In this document: positions 55,948-64,000 of the stretch, in pieces
Layout of the letters: every line of letters starts with the position of its first letter
Numbering within the stretch: the stretch's first letter is position 1
Assembly (NCBI RefSeq): GCF_000156335.1
Contig: NZ_DS999213.1
Location: 3,431,858 to 3,495,857 of the forward strand
Reading direction: 5' to 3'
Source: Roseobacter sp. GAI101
GTDB taxonomy: Bacteria; Pseudomonadota; Alphaproteobacteria; Rhodobacterales; Rhodobacteraceae
Length of the DNA: 64,000 nucleotides
Program-made: the position numbers and the translations under genes
Notes under the pieces: model-generated
Seen by the model: the letters and a program-made list of their open reading frames with translations, nothing else
What the model was told of the DNA's origin: nothing
Databases searched by the model: none

Positions 55948-57570
55948 CTAAAGCGTCGCCGCCAGCTTGCGCAGTTCGAATTTCTGGATTTTCCCGGTCG
56001 AGGTTTTCGGCAACTCCTGAAACACCACTTTCTTGGGCGTTTTGAACCCCGCCAACGTCTTGCGGGTAAAAGCGATCATCTCGGTCTCGTCGCCCGTTTT
56101 GCCGGGTTTCAGCTCCACAAAGGCGCAGGGAACCTCGCCCCACTTGTCATCGGGTTTGGCTACCACGGCGGCAAGGTTCACGTCAGGGTGACCCATCAAC
56201 ACGCCTTCGACCTCGACGGAAGATATGTTCTCCCCGCCCGAGATGATGATGTCCTTGGCGCGGTCGGCGATCTGCATATAGCCGTCGGGATGCTGGATCG
56301 CCAGATCGCCCGAATGGAAATAGCCGCCCGCGAATGCCTCGGCCGTGGCGGTCGGGTTCTTGAAGTACCCTTTCATTACCGAATTTCCGCGGATCATGAT
56401 TTCGCCCTGGGTTGCCCCGTCCATCGGGACCTGAACCATGTCGGCGTCCAGAACGGTGATGTCCTCCATCATCGGCATGGCGACGCCCTGGCGCGCCTTG
56501 ATCGCGGCGCGGTCAGGCCCTTGCAGATTGTCCCAGTCGCTGGACCACAGGCATTCAGTGACATGGCCATATGTTTCAGTCAGCCCGTAAACCTGCGTGA
56601 CGTTGAACCCCAAAGCTTCGATTTTCGACAGGGTAGCAGGGGCCGGAGGAGCCCCTGCGGTAAAGACTTCCACCTGATGATCAAAGCTGCGGCGTTCGGC
56701 ATCAGAGGCATTGACCATCAGGTTCAACACAATCGGCGCGCCGCCGAAATGTGTCACGCCTTCATCCGCGATCGCATTGTATATCGCGGCGGCGGTGATG
56801 TCGCGACAGCAGACCAAAGTGCCGCCCAGAAGGGGCATCATCCAGGTGTGGTTCCAGCCGTTGCAGTGAAACAGCGGCACGATCTGCATGAAAACCGGGC
56901 GCAGCACCATGCGCCAACTGATCACCGTACCCATCGTCATCAGATACGCCCCGCGGTGATGATACACCACGCCCTTGGGCCGCCCCGTCGTGCCCGAGGT
57001 ATAGTTCAGCGCAAGGCTTTCCCATTCGTCCTGCGGCATTCGCCAGTCAAAGTCAGGATCGCCCTGGGCCAGCAGGTCTTCGTAGGCCAGATGCCGTCCG
57101 GTTGCGGGAAAACCGGCATCGGCATCCGGCACTTCGATGATCCGGGGGGGCGTGTTCAAAACGGCGCAGGCCGCTTCGACCAGATCAATGAACTGGGTGT
57201 CGGCCAGCACGACCTTTGCCTCGCCATGATCCAGGATATATGTGACCGTATCGACATCAAGACGCGTGTTGATGGTGTTAAGGACGGCACCGCAGGCGGG
57301 CACGCCGAAATGCGCCTCTGCCTGCGCGGGGATGTTGGGCAACACGGTCGCCACGACCTCTCCTGATGCGACACCCATGGCGTTCAGCGCGGCGGCCAAC
57401 CGGCTGCACCGCGCGTGATACTGCGCATAGCTGACCCTGTGCGCGCCATAGGACACAGCCAAAACGTCCGGAAACACCTTTGCGGCGCGTTGCAGGTGCG
57501 ACAGGGGGCTAAGCGGGACATAATTGGCCCGGCATTTATCAAGCCCGGTTTCGTTGGTCATCCATCCCAT
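55948..57570 (-). CDS. AMP-forming acyl-CoA synthetase
   Basis: Activates a carboxylic acid to its CoA ester. The 540-aa protein has the AMP/ATP loop NYTSGTTGRPKGVVYHHRGAY, split here as YTSGTTGRPKGVV, the QVYGLTETYGH motif, YFHSGDLAI, and the catalytic lysine in PKTSTGKIQKFELR. The N-terminus (TGLDKCRANYVPLSPLSHL) matches a broad bacterial/plant group acting on short- and medium-chain acids. Roseobacters use related ligases (DmdB) in DMSP breakdown, but I cannot assign that here. AAAGGA six bases before the ATG at 57570 fixes the start. Confidence 0.88.
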   Translation of the reverse strand: MGWMTNETGLDKCRANYVPLSPLSHLQRAAKVFPDVLAVSYGAHRVSYAQYHARCSRLAAALNAMGVASGEVVATVLPNIPAQAEAHFGVPACGAVLNTINTRLDVDTVTYILDHGEAKVVLADTQFIDLVEAACAVLNTPPRIIEVPDADAGFPATGRHLAYEDLLAQGDPDFDWRMPQDEWESLALNYTSGTTGRPKGVVYHHRGAYLMTMGTVISWRMVLRPVFMQIVPLFHCNGWNHTWMMPLLGGTLVCCRDITAAAIYNAIADEGVTHFGGAPIVLNLMVNASDAERRSFDHQVEVFTAGAPPAPATLSKIEALGFNVTQVYGLTETYGHVTECLWSSDWDNLQGPDRAAIKARQGVAMPMMEDITVLDADMVQVPMDGATQGEIMIRGNSVMKGYFKNPTATAEAFAGGYFHSGDLAIQHPDGYMQIADRAKDIIISGGENISSVEVEGVLMGHPDVNLAAVVAKPDDKWGEVPCAFVELKPGKTGDETEMIAFTRKTLAGFKTPKKVVFQELPKTSTGKIQKFELRKLAATL

Positions 57571-57788
57571 GGCGTTTCCTTTTTCGACAACACGCGTTTC
57601 AAGCAAGAGTATTGCGCTGCGCGTGTGAAGTTGAAAGGAATAAACAGATCATTACCATGGAACATATGTGACTTTGGTGGGGGTCGTGCCGGATGCGGCT
57701 GGGGGTCCAATCACGGGGCAGCAACGGTTGGAACCTTGCAGTCCGTGACCGATCTATGAACACCATATACCGGAAGGAAGAGGGCGGC

Positions 57789-58445
57789 ATGATCATCAGC
57801 AAGGGGCGCAACTATATCTTTGTGCACATCCCCAAGACCGGGGGCACGTCGATGGCACTGGCACTGGAAGATCGCGCCATGAAAGACGACATGATGCTGG
57901 GCGACACGCCGAAAGCGTTGAAACGACGCAAGCGCCTGAGGGACGTGCCATCGGCTGGGCGGCTTTGGAAACATTCGACCCTGGCGGACATCGAAGGCCT
58001 GCTGACCCGCGACGAGATCGCAGGGATGTTCGCCTTTGCCTTGGTGCGCAACCCGTGGGACCGCATCGTCAGCTATTATCACTGGCTGCGCGGCCAGAGC
58101 TTTGATCATCCGGCGGTTGCCCTTGCCAAAAAAAACGGTTTTGCTGACTTTCTGAAAACGCCGTTTCTGCAAGATAGCCTGAAGCAATCGCCATACGGGG
58201 CCTACCTGCGCGATGGTGCGGGGCATGACCAAAGCAACCTTTTCATCCGGCTTGAACATTTCGCGCAGGACGCGGCACCGTTGTTCGACCATCTGGGGTT
58301 CAAGCTGAGTTTGCCGCGAGAAAACGTCTCTGACAGGGCGGAGGATTACCAATCGTTCTACACGCCCGAGCTGCGCAAACTGGTCGAGGCGATCTGCGCC
58401 GAAGACATCGCGCGCTTCGGATATCACTTCGAATCAGCGTCTTAA
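57789..58445 (+). CDS. Sulfotransferase family 2 protein
   Basis: A 218-aa PAPS-dependent sulfotransferase. The 5'-phosphosulfate loop is IFVHIPKTGGTSM at about 10-22 and the 3'-phosphate site is LVRNPWDRIVSYYHWL. The C-terminal part ENVSDRAEDYQSFYTPELRK is typical of carbohydrate-type family 2 members. No signal or membrane segment is seen. The acceptor is unknown; an exopolysaccharide or lipid is possible. The sat-cysC product at 19.1 kb supplies PAPS. A GGAAGAGGG box precedes the ATG at 57789. Confidence 0.87.
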   Translation: MIISKGRNYIFVHIPKTGGTSMALALEDRAMKDDMMLGDTPKALKRRKRLRDVPSAGRLWKHSTLADIEGLLTRDEIAGMFAFALVRNPWDRIVSYYHWLRGQSFDHPAVALAKKNGFADFLKTPFLQDSLKQSPYGAYLRDGAGHDQSNLFIRLEHFAQDAAPLFDHLGFKLSLPRENVSDRAEDYQSFYTPELRKLVEAICAEDIARFGYHFESAS

Positions 58446-58620
58446 TTTTCGCACAGTCGTTAACCGCAGGTAGCGAAATTGTCGTCATATAGTGCGGCAA
58501 TCGGGGACGCTGACCCGCGATTGCGGTCGATACTTGGTTAATGCCTTAATGATACCGTTTTCTCGGCACTCTTGGGCCATTCGAATCGCCGCTTATTAAT
58601 CATGTAGTTGAGACGCTGTT

Positions 58621-59325
58621 ATGAACAGCTTGGTGCCATTGGGATGGAACGTTATGTTTGGTTGGGCTTCTAAGACGAAGAAAATGAATTATCGCGCAGC
58701 CGAGATATCGGGTGCTTTCGATGGCGGTCTCGAGGCGGCGTCGCACGGGCTGATGGCTGGCACGCGGGTTGCAACGATGATGGGCTGGCGCGGTGTTGAA
58801 TCACTGGCAAAGGGCGACATGGTTCTGACCTTCGACAATGGCATGAAGGAAATCACCGATATTCGCCGGGTCACCATCTGCCTTGACGCTGAACAGACAG
58901 AGCCCGCCTTGTGGCCGGTCATCGTGCCTGCCGATGCCTTGGGCAACAAGGAGCAGCTGACCTTGCTGCCGGATCAGGGCGTGATGCTGGAATGTGAAGC
59001 GGCAAGCGATCTTTATGGCGATCCGTTCGCTGTTGTCGTGGTCCGCGCGCTGGAAAACGTGAATGGCATCCACCGCGCCCCTCCGAAAACCCGGATCGAA
59101 CTGATCTCGATCTCGTTCAAGGACGATCAGGTCATCTATGCCGAGGGCGGCGCGTTGATCTTGTGCCCCTCGACCACCACGACGCTGGACCGCCTGATTG
59201 ACGGTACCTTTTCGGAGTACGAAGTGTTGGGGGCGGGCGAGGCCGAACAACTGGTCGCGTGTTTCGAGCTTGAAAGCCAGAACGGCACCGACATCGGCTA
59301 TCCGGTGATGGCGGCTGCTGGCTGA
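58621..59325 (+). CDS. Hint domain-containing protein, divergent
   Basis: A 234-aa protein with a Hint-type core: HGLMAGTRVATMMGWRGVES then LAKGDMVLTFDNGMKEI, and RRVTICLDAEQ. The later strand pair reads VPADALGNKEQLTLLPDQGV. The first Hint residue, usually Cys, is Leu or Met here (GLMAGT), and the QHR-type histidine is also lost (LLPDQGV), so autoprocessing is not expected. There is no signal peptide or calcium-binding repeat. It lies alone, closed by a terminator at 59379. The first ATG is taken; an ATG at 58654 is possible. Confidence 0.72.
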   Translation: MNSLVPLGWNVMFGWASKTKKMNYRAAEISGAFDGGLEAASHGLMAGTRVATMMGWRGVESLAKGDMVLTFDNGMKEITDIRRVTICLDAEQTEPALWPVIVPADALGNKEQLTLLPDQGVMLECEAASDLYGDPFAVVVVRALENVNGIHRAPPKTRIELISISFKDDQVIYAEGGALILCPSTTTTLDRLIDGTFSEYEVLGAGEAEQLVACFELESQNGTDIGYPVMAAAG

Positions 59326-59378
59326 TCGAAGGGCCTGCAGCCCGTCGAGCCAAAGCGCCTGTTTCCTATCCCTAGACT

Positions 59379-59403
59379 GGGGTCGCTGTTGCGGCCCCTT
59401 TTT
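59379..59403 (+). terminator. Rho-independent terminator after the second Hint gene
   Basis: GGGG-t-CGC-tgtt-GCG-g-CCCC followed by TTTTT, about 54 bases after the stop. Confidence 0.75.
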
Positions 59404-59506
59404 CGTGCCGTTGTCTCGGGCGGCAGGGTAGGTAGGGCCAGTGCGGCTGTGATGGTGCCGCTGACTACCTTTGCCATGAATGCGCGGTACATGCGCATCG
59501 CATGAA

Positions 59507-59538
59507 TTAAAAACGGCCAGCAGGAAACTGCTGACCGT
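59507..59538 (-). terminator. Terminator of the fadA-fadB operon
   Basis: Read on the minus strand: ACGGTCAGCAG-tttc-CTGCTGGCCGT followed by TTTTTAATTC, 27 bases past the fadB stop. The stem has one mismatch. Confidence 0.8.
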
Positions 59539-59564
59539 AGGTTCTTATTCGGTGGCGCAACGTT

Positions 59565-61766
59565 TTAGGCGGCCTTGGCATCCGGACCAAAGCGGCCGTA
59601 GAACGTCTGCCCCTTTTCCGCCATCTCGCGCAGCAGGTCAGGGCAGGCAAAGCGATCGCCAAACTTGGCTTGCAGCTGATCACAGCGTTCAGCCGCATAG
59701 GGTGCCCCAAGGATGTCGAGCCAGCTGAACGGACCACCGGACCACGGCGCAAAGCCCCAGCCAAGGATCGCGCCAACGTCGCCTTCGCGGATGTCTTCCA
59801 ACACGCCTTCTTCCAACGCACGCACAGCCTCAAGCACCTGCACGAACATCAGACGGTCCTGCACATCGCGCAGATCTGGCTGTTCCTCGGCCAGCGGGAA
59901 CTTGTCGTGCATGCCTTTCCAATACCCCTGACGCTTGCCCTTTTCGTCATAGTCAAAGAATCCGGCATTGGCCTTGCGGCCCAGACGGCCCAGATCTTCC
60001 ATCCAGAAGATCAGATCATCCGCCTGGCTGGCCGGATAGGCATTGCCCATCGCAGCCTTGGTCGCGCGGGCGATCTTGGCCCCCAGATCAATGGATGTCT
60101 CATCGGTCAACTGTACGGGCCCTACAGGGAAGCCCAGCAATTGCGCCGCGTGATCCACCAGTTGCGGGGCCACGCCTTCGGTGATCATCCGCGCGCCTTC
60201 ATTGGCGTAAGGGATGATGCAGCGGTTGGCATAGAAGAACCGCGCGTCGTTAACCACGATGGGCGTCTTGCGGATCTGGCGCACGTAATCAAGCGATTTG
60301 GCAACGGCACGGTCGCCGGTTTCCTTGCCCTTGATGATCTCGACCAGCAGCATCTTTTCGACCGGCGAAAAGAAGTGGATGCCGATGAACTGATCTGGAC
60401 GCGACGACGCCTTGGCCAGCTCCGTGATCGGCAAGGTCGAGGTATTGGAGGCAAAGATGCAATCCTCGGGGATCACCGCTTCGACCTTCTTGGTCATCTC
60501 GGCCTTGACGGCAGGATCTTCGAAAACCGCTTCGATGATCAGGTCGCAGCCCTTCAGCGCGTCCAGATCGGTGGTTGCGGTAATCAGGTCCAGTGCGGCC
60601 TGCTTCTTTTCTTCGGTGGATTTGCGACGTGCGATGCCCTTGTCAAAGAAACTGGCAGAATAGGCTTTGCCCTTGTCCGCAGCTTCCTGGGTCTGGTCGA
60701 TCAGCACGACCTCGATGCCAGCCTGAACGGACACCAGCGTAATGCCCGCGCCCATCATGCCCGCGCCCAGAACGCCCAGCTTTTTGACGCGCTGGTCCGG
60801 CACGCCTTCGGGGCGCACAGCCCCTTTTTCAAGCGCTTCCTTGTTCAGGAACAGCGACCGTATCATGGCCGAAGACGACGGGTTCATCAGGATGTTGGTG
60901 AACCAGCGCGCCTCGATCTTGAGCGCGGTATCAAACGGCACCAAGGCCCCTTCGTAAACAGCACTCAACAGTGCCTTGGCTGCGGGGAACGCCCCTTGGG
61001 TCTTGCCGTTGACCATCGCATTGGCACCGACAAAAGTCATGAAACCCGCAGGGTGGTAGGGCGTGCCGCCGGGCATCTTGTAACCCTTTGCATCCCAGGG
61101 TTTCAGAATATCCGCATCCTTGGCGTTCAATACCCACTCTTTCGCGGCGGCGACCGGATCGGCAACAACCTCGTCGATCAGGCCCGCAGATTTCGCGGCG
61201 GCGGGGGCAACCATCTTGCCCTCAAGCAGGAAAGGCGAAGCCCCCATCGCACCCAGTTTGCGTGTCAGACGGGTCGTGCCGCCTGCGCCGGGGAAAATAC
61301 CGACCAGAATCTCGGGAAGGCCGATGCGGGCTTTGGGGTTGTCGGCTACGAAAATGCGGTGCGTGGCCAAGGGCAGCTCCAGCCCGATACCAGCAGCCGT
61401 GCCGGGCAGGGCGGACGCGATCGGCTTGCCGCCCTTGTTGGTCTTGGCATCCATGCCGGCGCGTTCAATCTTGCGCAGCAGGGCGTGCATTTGCATCGTG
61501 CCCTCGAACAGACCCTTGGCAGGATCGTCGCCCGCGTCTTCGCGCATCTTGGCCAGCAGGTTCAGGTCCATCCCGCCCGCGAACGACCCGTCCTTGCCAG
61601 AGGTGATGACAGCGCCTTTGATGCTGTCGTCGGACAAGACGGTGTCGATGATCGCGTCCAGTTCGGACAACCCTTCGATCGACATGACGTTCATGGACTT
61701 GCCGGGCACGTCCCAGGTGATGATGGCGACGCCGTCCGCGTCTGTCTTCATTGTGAAATCGGTCAT
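59565..61766 (-). CDS. fadB: Fatty acid oxidation alpha subunit (enoyl-CoA hydratase / 3-hydroxyacyl-CoA dehydrogenase)
   Basis: Carries two beta-oxidation steps. The 733-aa protein has an N-terminal crotonase domain with both catalytic glutamates: Glu130 in GTAAGIGLELPLATHR and Glu152 in GLPEILVGIFPGAGG. The 3-hydroxyacyl-CoA dehydrogenase starts near 330 (LGVLGAGMMGAGITLVSVQ), with SNTSTLPITELA, IGIHFFSPVEKMLLVEII and two C-terminal dimerisation domains. GGGAGAG before the ATG sets the start. It is third after fadA and the 99-aa gene; the FadJ name would fit equally well. Confidence 0.95.
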   Translation of the reverse strand: MTDFTMKTDADGVAIITWDVPGKSMNVMSIEGLSELDAIIDTVLSDDSIKGAVITSGKDGSFAGGMDLNLLAKMREDAGDDPAKGLFEGTMQMHALLRKIERAGMDAKTNKGGKPIASALPGTAAGIGLELPLATHRIFVADNPKARIGLPEILVGIFPGAGGTTRLTRKLGAMGASPFLLEGKMVAPAAAKSAGLIDEVVADPVAAAKEWVLNAKDADILKPWDAKGYKMPGGTPYHPAGFMTFVGANAMVNGKTQGAFPAAKALLSAVYEGALVPFDTALKIEARWFTNILMNPSSSAMIRSLFLNKEALEKGAVRPEGVPDQRVKKLGVLGAGMMGAGITLVSVQAGIEVVLIDQTQEAADKGKAYSASFFDKGIARRKSTEEKKQAALDLITATTDLDALKGCDLIIEAVFEDPAVKAEMTKKVEAVIPEDCIFASNTSTLPITELAKASSRPDQFIGIHFFSPVEKMLLVEIIKGKETGDRAVAKSLDYVRQIRKTPIVVNDARFFYANRCIIPYANEGARMITEGVAPQLVDHAAQLLGFPVGPVQLTDETSIDLGAKIARATKAAMGNAYPASQADDLIFWMEDLGRLGRKANAGFFDYDEKGKRQGYWKGMHDKFPLAEEQPDLRDVQDRLMFVQVLEAVRALEEGVLEDIREGDVGAILGWGFAPWSGGPFSWLDILGAPYAAERCDQLQAKFGDRFACPDLLREMAEKGQTFYGRFGPDAKAA

Positions 61767-61791
61767 TTATCTCTCCCTGAATTGGAGTGTG

Positions 61792-62091
61792 TTAGGAGCG
61801 CTGAGGTGTGTAATCAGCGAATTTTTCAAGCAGCGATCGGATCAATTCGATCGTGGCTTGTGGGCCAGCCTGGCAATCTTCCTCGCTCAGCAGGATCCGC
61901 TTGGAGTTGTTGAAACTCTCGCGGTCAAAGCTGTCGCTTGGATCATTGCGGTGCTTGAAGAACAGCGGTGGGGCGTCTTGGTACAAGCGTACATAGGCAC
62001 CGCCGCGTTCAACTTTGACCTTCAGATCCTTCAAGCCCTTTTTGGGGGCCATTTCGGCGATGGCAAGAAAGGGGTGTGGTTGATCGCCCAT
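61792..62091 (-). CDS. Conserved 99-aa protein of unknown function in the fad operon
   Basis: A 99-aa protein starting MGDQPHPFLAIAEMAPKKGL with KDLKVKVERGGAYVRLYQD and ending LIRSLLEKFADYTPQRS. I do not recognise a family. The start codon overlaps the fadA stop (TAATG), and fadB follows 25 bases later, so it is made with the beta-oxidation complex. It is soluble, mixed alpha/beta, and has no metal or cofactor motif. It could assist the FadA-FadB complex; that is only inferred from position. Confidence 0.75.
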   Translation of the reverse strand: MGDQPHPFLAIAEMAPKKGLKDLKVKVERGGAYVRLYQDAPPLFFKHRNDPSDSFDRESFNNSKRILLSEEDCQAGPQATIELIRSLLEKFADYTPQRS

Positions 62092-63302
62092 TAGACCCGC
62101 TCGATTATTGTTGCGGCACCCATGCCGGATGCGATGCAAAGCGTGGCCATGCCGACTTCCTTGTCGGAGCGCTCAAGCTCGTCCAGCAGCGTGCCGATGA
62201 TCATGGCACCTGTCGCGCCCAAGGGGTGACCCATCGCGATGGAGCCGCCGTTGACGTTCACCTTGCTGTCGTCGACGTCAAACGCCTGCATGAAACGCAT
62301 GACCACAGCGGCGAAGGCTTCGTTGACTTCGAACAGGTCGATGTCGCCGATCTTCATGCCATTCTCGGCAAGGATCTTTTCGGTCACGGGCACGGGGCCG
62401 GTCAGCATGATCGTCGGATCGGTGCCGATCTTGGCTGTGGCGCGGATGCGGGCGCGGGGCTTCAGGCCGTATTTTTCGCCAAATTCCTTGTTGCCGATCA
62501 GCACGGCCGCGGCCCCGTCGACGATCCCCGATGAATTGCCCGCGTGGTGGATGTGGTTGATCTTTTCCAGATGCGGGTACTTCATCAGCGCGACCTTGTC
62601 GAAGCCGGGCATGACTTCGCCCATCTGCTGGAACGCCGGATTCAGCGCGCCCAGCGACTGCATGTCGGTTTGGGGGCGCATGTACTCATCGTGGCTTAGA
62701 ATGGACAAACCGTTCTGATCCTTGATGTCGATGACAGATTTGGCAAAGCGGCCTTCGTCCCACGCCATATTGGCGCGTTGCTGGGATTTGACGGCCAGTT
62801 GGTCGGCCTCTTCACGGGTAAAGCCGTATTCGGTGGCGATGATGTCAGCCGAAATGCCCTGCGGTACAAAGTATTTTTCCATCGCAAGCGTCGGATCAAC
62901 CGCGATCGCGGCCCCGTCACTGCCCATGGGCACGCGGCCCATCATTTCGACGCCGCCAGCGATATAGGCCATGCCCGCACCGCCTTTGATCTGGTTTGCA
63001 GCCAGGTTGACGGCTTCCATACCGGAGGCACAAAAACGGTTGATCGCAAGACCTGGAATGCGTTCATCCAGATCGGATGCCAACACGGCAGAGCGTGCAA
63101 GGCAGCCGCCCTGTTCCATGACCTGGGTCACGTTGCCCCAGATCACATCCTCGACCGCGTGGCCCTCGAGATTGTTACGTTCTTTTAGGGCGTTCAGGGT
63201 GAGTGCGGACAGGCGCAACGACGTCAATTCGTGCAGCGCGCCGTCCTTGCGGCCCTTGCCGCGCGGTGTGCGCAATGCGTCGTAGATGTAAGCTTCGGTC
63301 AT
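62091..63302 (-). CDS. fadA: Acetyl-CoA C-acyltransferase (3-ketoacyl-CoA thiolase)
   Basis: Thiolytic last step of beta-oxidation. The 403-aa protein has the acyl-accepting Cys91 in INRFCASGMEAVN, FEVNEAFAAV, the histidine in AMGHPLGATGA, and the second cysteine in LCIASGMGAATI. The start gives MTEAYIYDALRTPRGKGRKDG, split as YIYDALRTPRG. It follows the GST gene by 18 bases and is coupled to the 99-aa gene. Confidence 0.96.
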   Translation of the reverse strand: MTEAYIYDALRTPRGKGRKDGALHELTSLRLSALTLNALKERNNLEGHAVEDVIWGNVTQVMEQGGCLARSAVLASDLDERIPGLAINRFCASGMEAVNLAANQIKGGAGMAYIAGGVEMMGRVPMGSDGAAIAVDPTLAMEKYFVPQGISADIIATEYGFTREEADQLAVKSQQRANMAWDEGRFAKSVIDIKDQNGLSILSHDEYMRPQTDMQSLGALNPAFQQMGEVMPGFDKVALMKYPHLEKINHIHHAGNSSGIVDGAAAVLIGNKEFGEKYGLKPRARIRATAKIGTDPTIMLTGPVPVTEKILAENGMKIGDIDLFEVNEAFAAVVMRFMQAFDVDDSKVNVNGGSIAMGHPLGATGAMIIGTLLDELERSDKEVGMATLCIASGMGAATIIERV

Positions 63303-63320
63303 CAGGTGTCTCCCTTTAGG

Positions 63321-63959
63321 TCAAGCGCGGTCAGCGGGGCTGCCGGGCATCAGGTCATACGGGGCCTTCCAGCCCGGTGTTTCGCTCAGACGCGTAAGCC
63401 ACGCGTCGATGTGGGGCCAATCCTTGCGGTTGAAACCGAAAGGTTCGGGATAATACAGATAGCCACAGCAGCTAAGATCGGCGTTGGTGATCCCGTCACC
63501 CACGATCCAGTCGCGCCCCTCAAGGTGGTCGTTCAGCACGGCATAAGCTGCGGCCAGGCGGCCCTGCATAAAGCCGATGACCTCTTGCGGGCGTTTGTCC
63601 TCTGGCAGGAAGTTCATCAGAAACCGGGTCATGCCCGCGTTCGAACTGAGCTTGTGGTTGTCCCAAAGCACCCAGCGTAAGACCTCGCGCCGCTCAGTCG
63701 CATCCTTGCCGCCAAACTTGCCAGATTTTTCCGTGACGTAGTCCTGAATGACGCCGGATTGCGTCAGCCGAAGGTCGCCGTCGATCATGACCGGCGCTTC
63801 TCCCATGGCGTTGACGTCTGCCCGGTATTCGGCCGAGCGGGTCTGGCCGCCGAAAAAATCGACCTTGACCGGTGTCCAGTCAAGACCGGAAAGTTCCAGG
63901 GCAAGTGCTGCCTTGTAGGCGTTCCCGCTTTCGCCGAAGCAATATAGTTCAATGGTCAT
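63321..63959 (-). CDS. Glutathione S-transferase family protein
   Basis: A 212-aa GST. The N-terminal thioredoxin-like part (ELYCFGESGNAYKAALALEL) carries a serine in FGESGNAYK that may be the activating residue; MGEAPVMIDGDLRLTQSGVI contains the cis-proline and the gamma-glutamyl Gln-Ser. The helical domain includes WIVGDGITNADLSCCGYLYY. It leads the operon GST-fadA-99aa-fadB, which suggests handling of reactive lipid products. An AGGGAGG box precedes the ATG. Confidence 0.88.
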   Translation of the reverse strand: MTIELYCFGESGNAYKAALALELSGLDWTPVKVDFFGGQTRSAEYRADVNAMGEAPVMIDGDLRLTQSGVIQDYVTEKSGKFGGKDATERREVLRWVLWDNHKLSSNAGMTRFLMNFLPEDKRPQEVIGFMQGRLAAAYAVLNDHLEGRDWIVGDGITNADLSCCGYLYYPEPFGFNRKDWPHIDAWLTRLSETPGWKAPYDLMPGSPADRA

Positions 63960-64000
63960 CTGAGCCTCCCTTTGGTGTTTTTATCTGCGTGGGTCAGCGT

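Noticed and set aside
59670..61913. A 747-codon open frame on the plus strand opposite fadB
   Set aside because: It is a codon-bias shadow of fadB and the 99-aa gene in GC-rich DNA: the translation has low-complexity Arg/His/Gln-rich sequence and no domain, and the minus-strand protein is clearly real.

Overview
The window is about 64 kb of chromosomal core DNA from an alphaproteobacterium, almost certainly a marine Rhodobacteraceae (Roseobacter group) strain. The reasons are the high GC content with strong codon bias, the fused ATP sulfurylase/APS kinase, the trxB/Lrp divergent pair, the Hsp20-DUF1150 pair, a RibB with a degenerate GTP cyclohydrolase II tail, Hint-fold proteins, and a GC-rich intergenic hairpin repeat of a kind I associate with this family. 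I see no rRNA, tRNA, insertion sequence, prophage or CRISPR array.

Layout. 1-9.9 kb: the end of an H-type lectin gene, prs (PRPP synthesis), an isomerase/hydrolase pair, a minus-strand cluster (HAD phosphatase, MaoC, ribF, YcgN, threonine aldolase), a TetR/carboxymuconolactone decarboxylase-like pair with two operators, a Mn-type pyrophosphatase and a DUF2161 protein. 9.9-12.2 kb: the heat-shock operon groES-groL with a perfect CIRCE element; groES carries an apparent one-base frameshift. 12-19 kb: a DMT transporter, Nudix, lipase, orphan phnM, purEK, Hsp20-DUF1150 behind a sigma-32-like promoter, and a GT10 glycosyltransferase. 19-27 kb: sat-cysC, trxB/lrp, a Hint protein, pgeF-midA-lgt and ubiK. 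27-34 kb: YbjN, proC-csaA-hydroxyacid dehydrogenase, tdk, arsH, a KAS III and an App1-like protein. 34-44 kb: carB, a hydrolase, a cupin, glyA, nadK, csbD, a nonsense-interrupted membrane-protein gene that is easily missed, and prpE. 44-51 kb: maeB and the pyrimidine nucleoside salvage set cdd-deoA-deoB-upp. 51-64 kb: a SPOR protein, an SGNH esterase, a one-TM protein, a GNAT, ribB, an acyl-CoA synthetase, a sulfotransferase, a second Hint protein, and a beta-oxidation operon (GST, fadA, a 99-aa gene, fadB).

Functional links. Nucleotide metabolism is prominent: prs, purEK, carB, tdk, cdd, deoA, deoB and upp make PRPP, purines and carbamoyl phosphate, and salvage nucleosides. Flavin supply is represented by ribB and ribF, and C3/C4 and fatty-acid carbon flow by prpE, maeB, fadAB and the acyl-CoA synthetase. 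APS kinase makes PAPS, the donor needed by the sulfotransferase at 57.8 kb.

The most notable observations are the groES frameshift, a family of five dispersed hairpin repeats (two nearly identical copies bracket cdd-deoA-deoB), the interrupted small membrane-protein gene at 41.9-42.1 kb, two Hint-fold proteins lacking the usual nucleophile, and a cupin that retains the four metal ligands of bacterial hydroxynitrile lyases. I did not find a clearly novel multi-gene defence or biosynthetic system.
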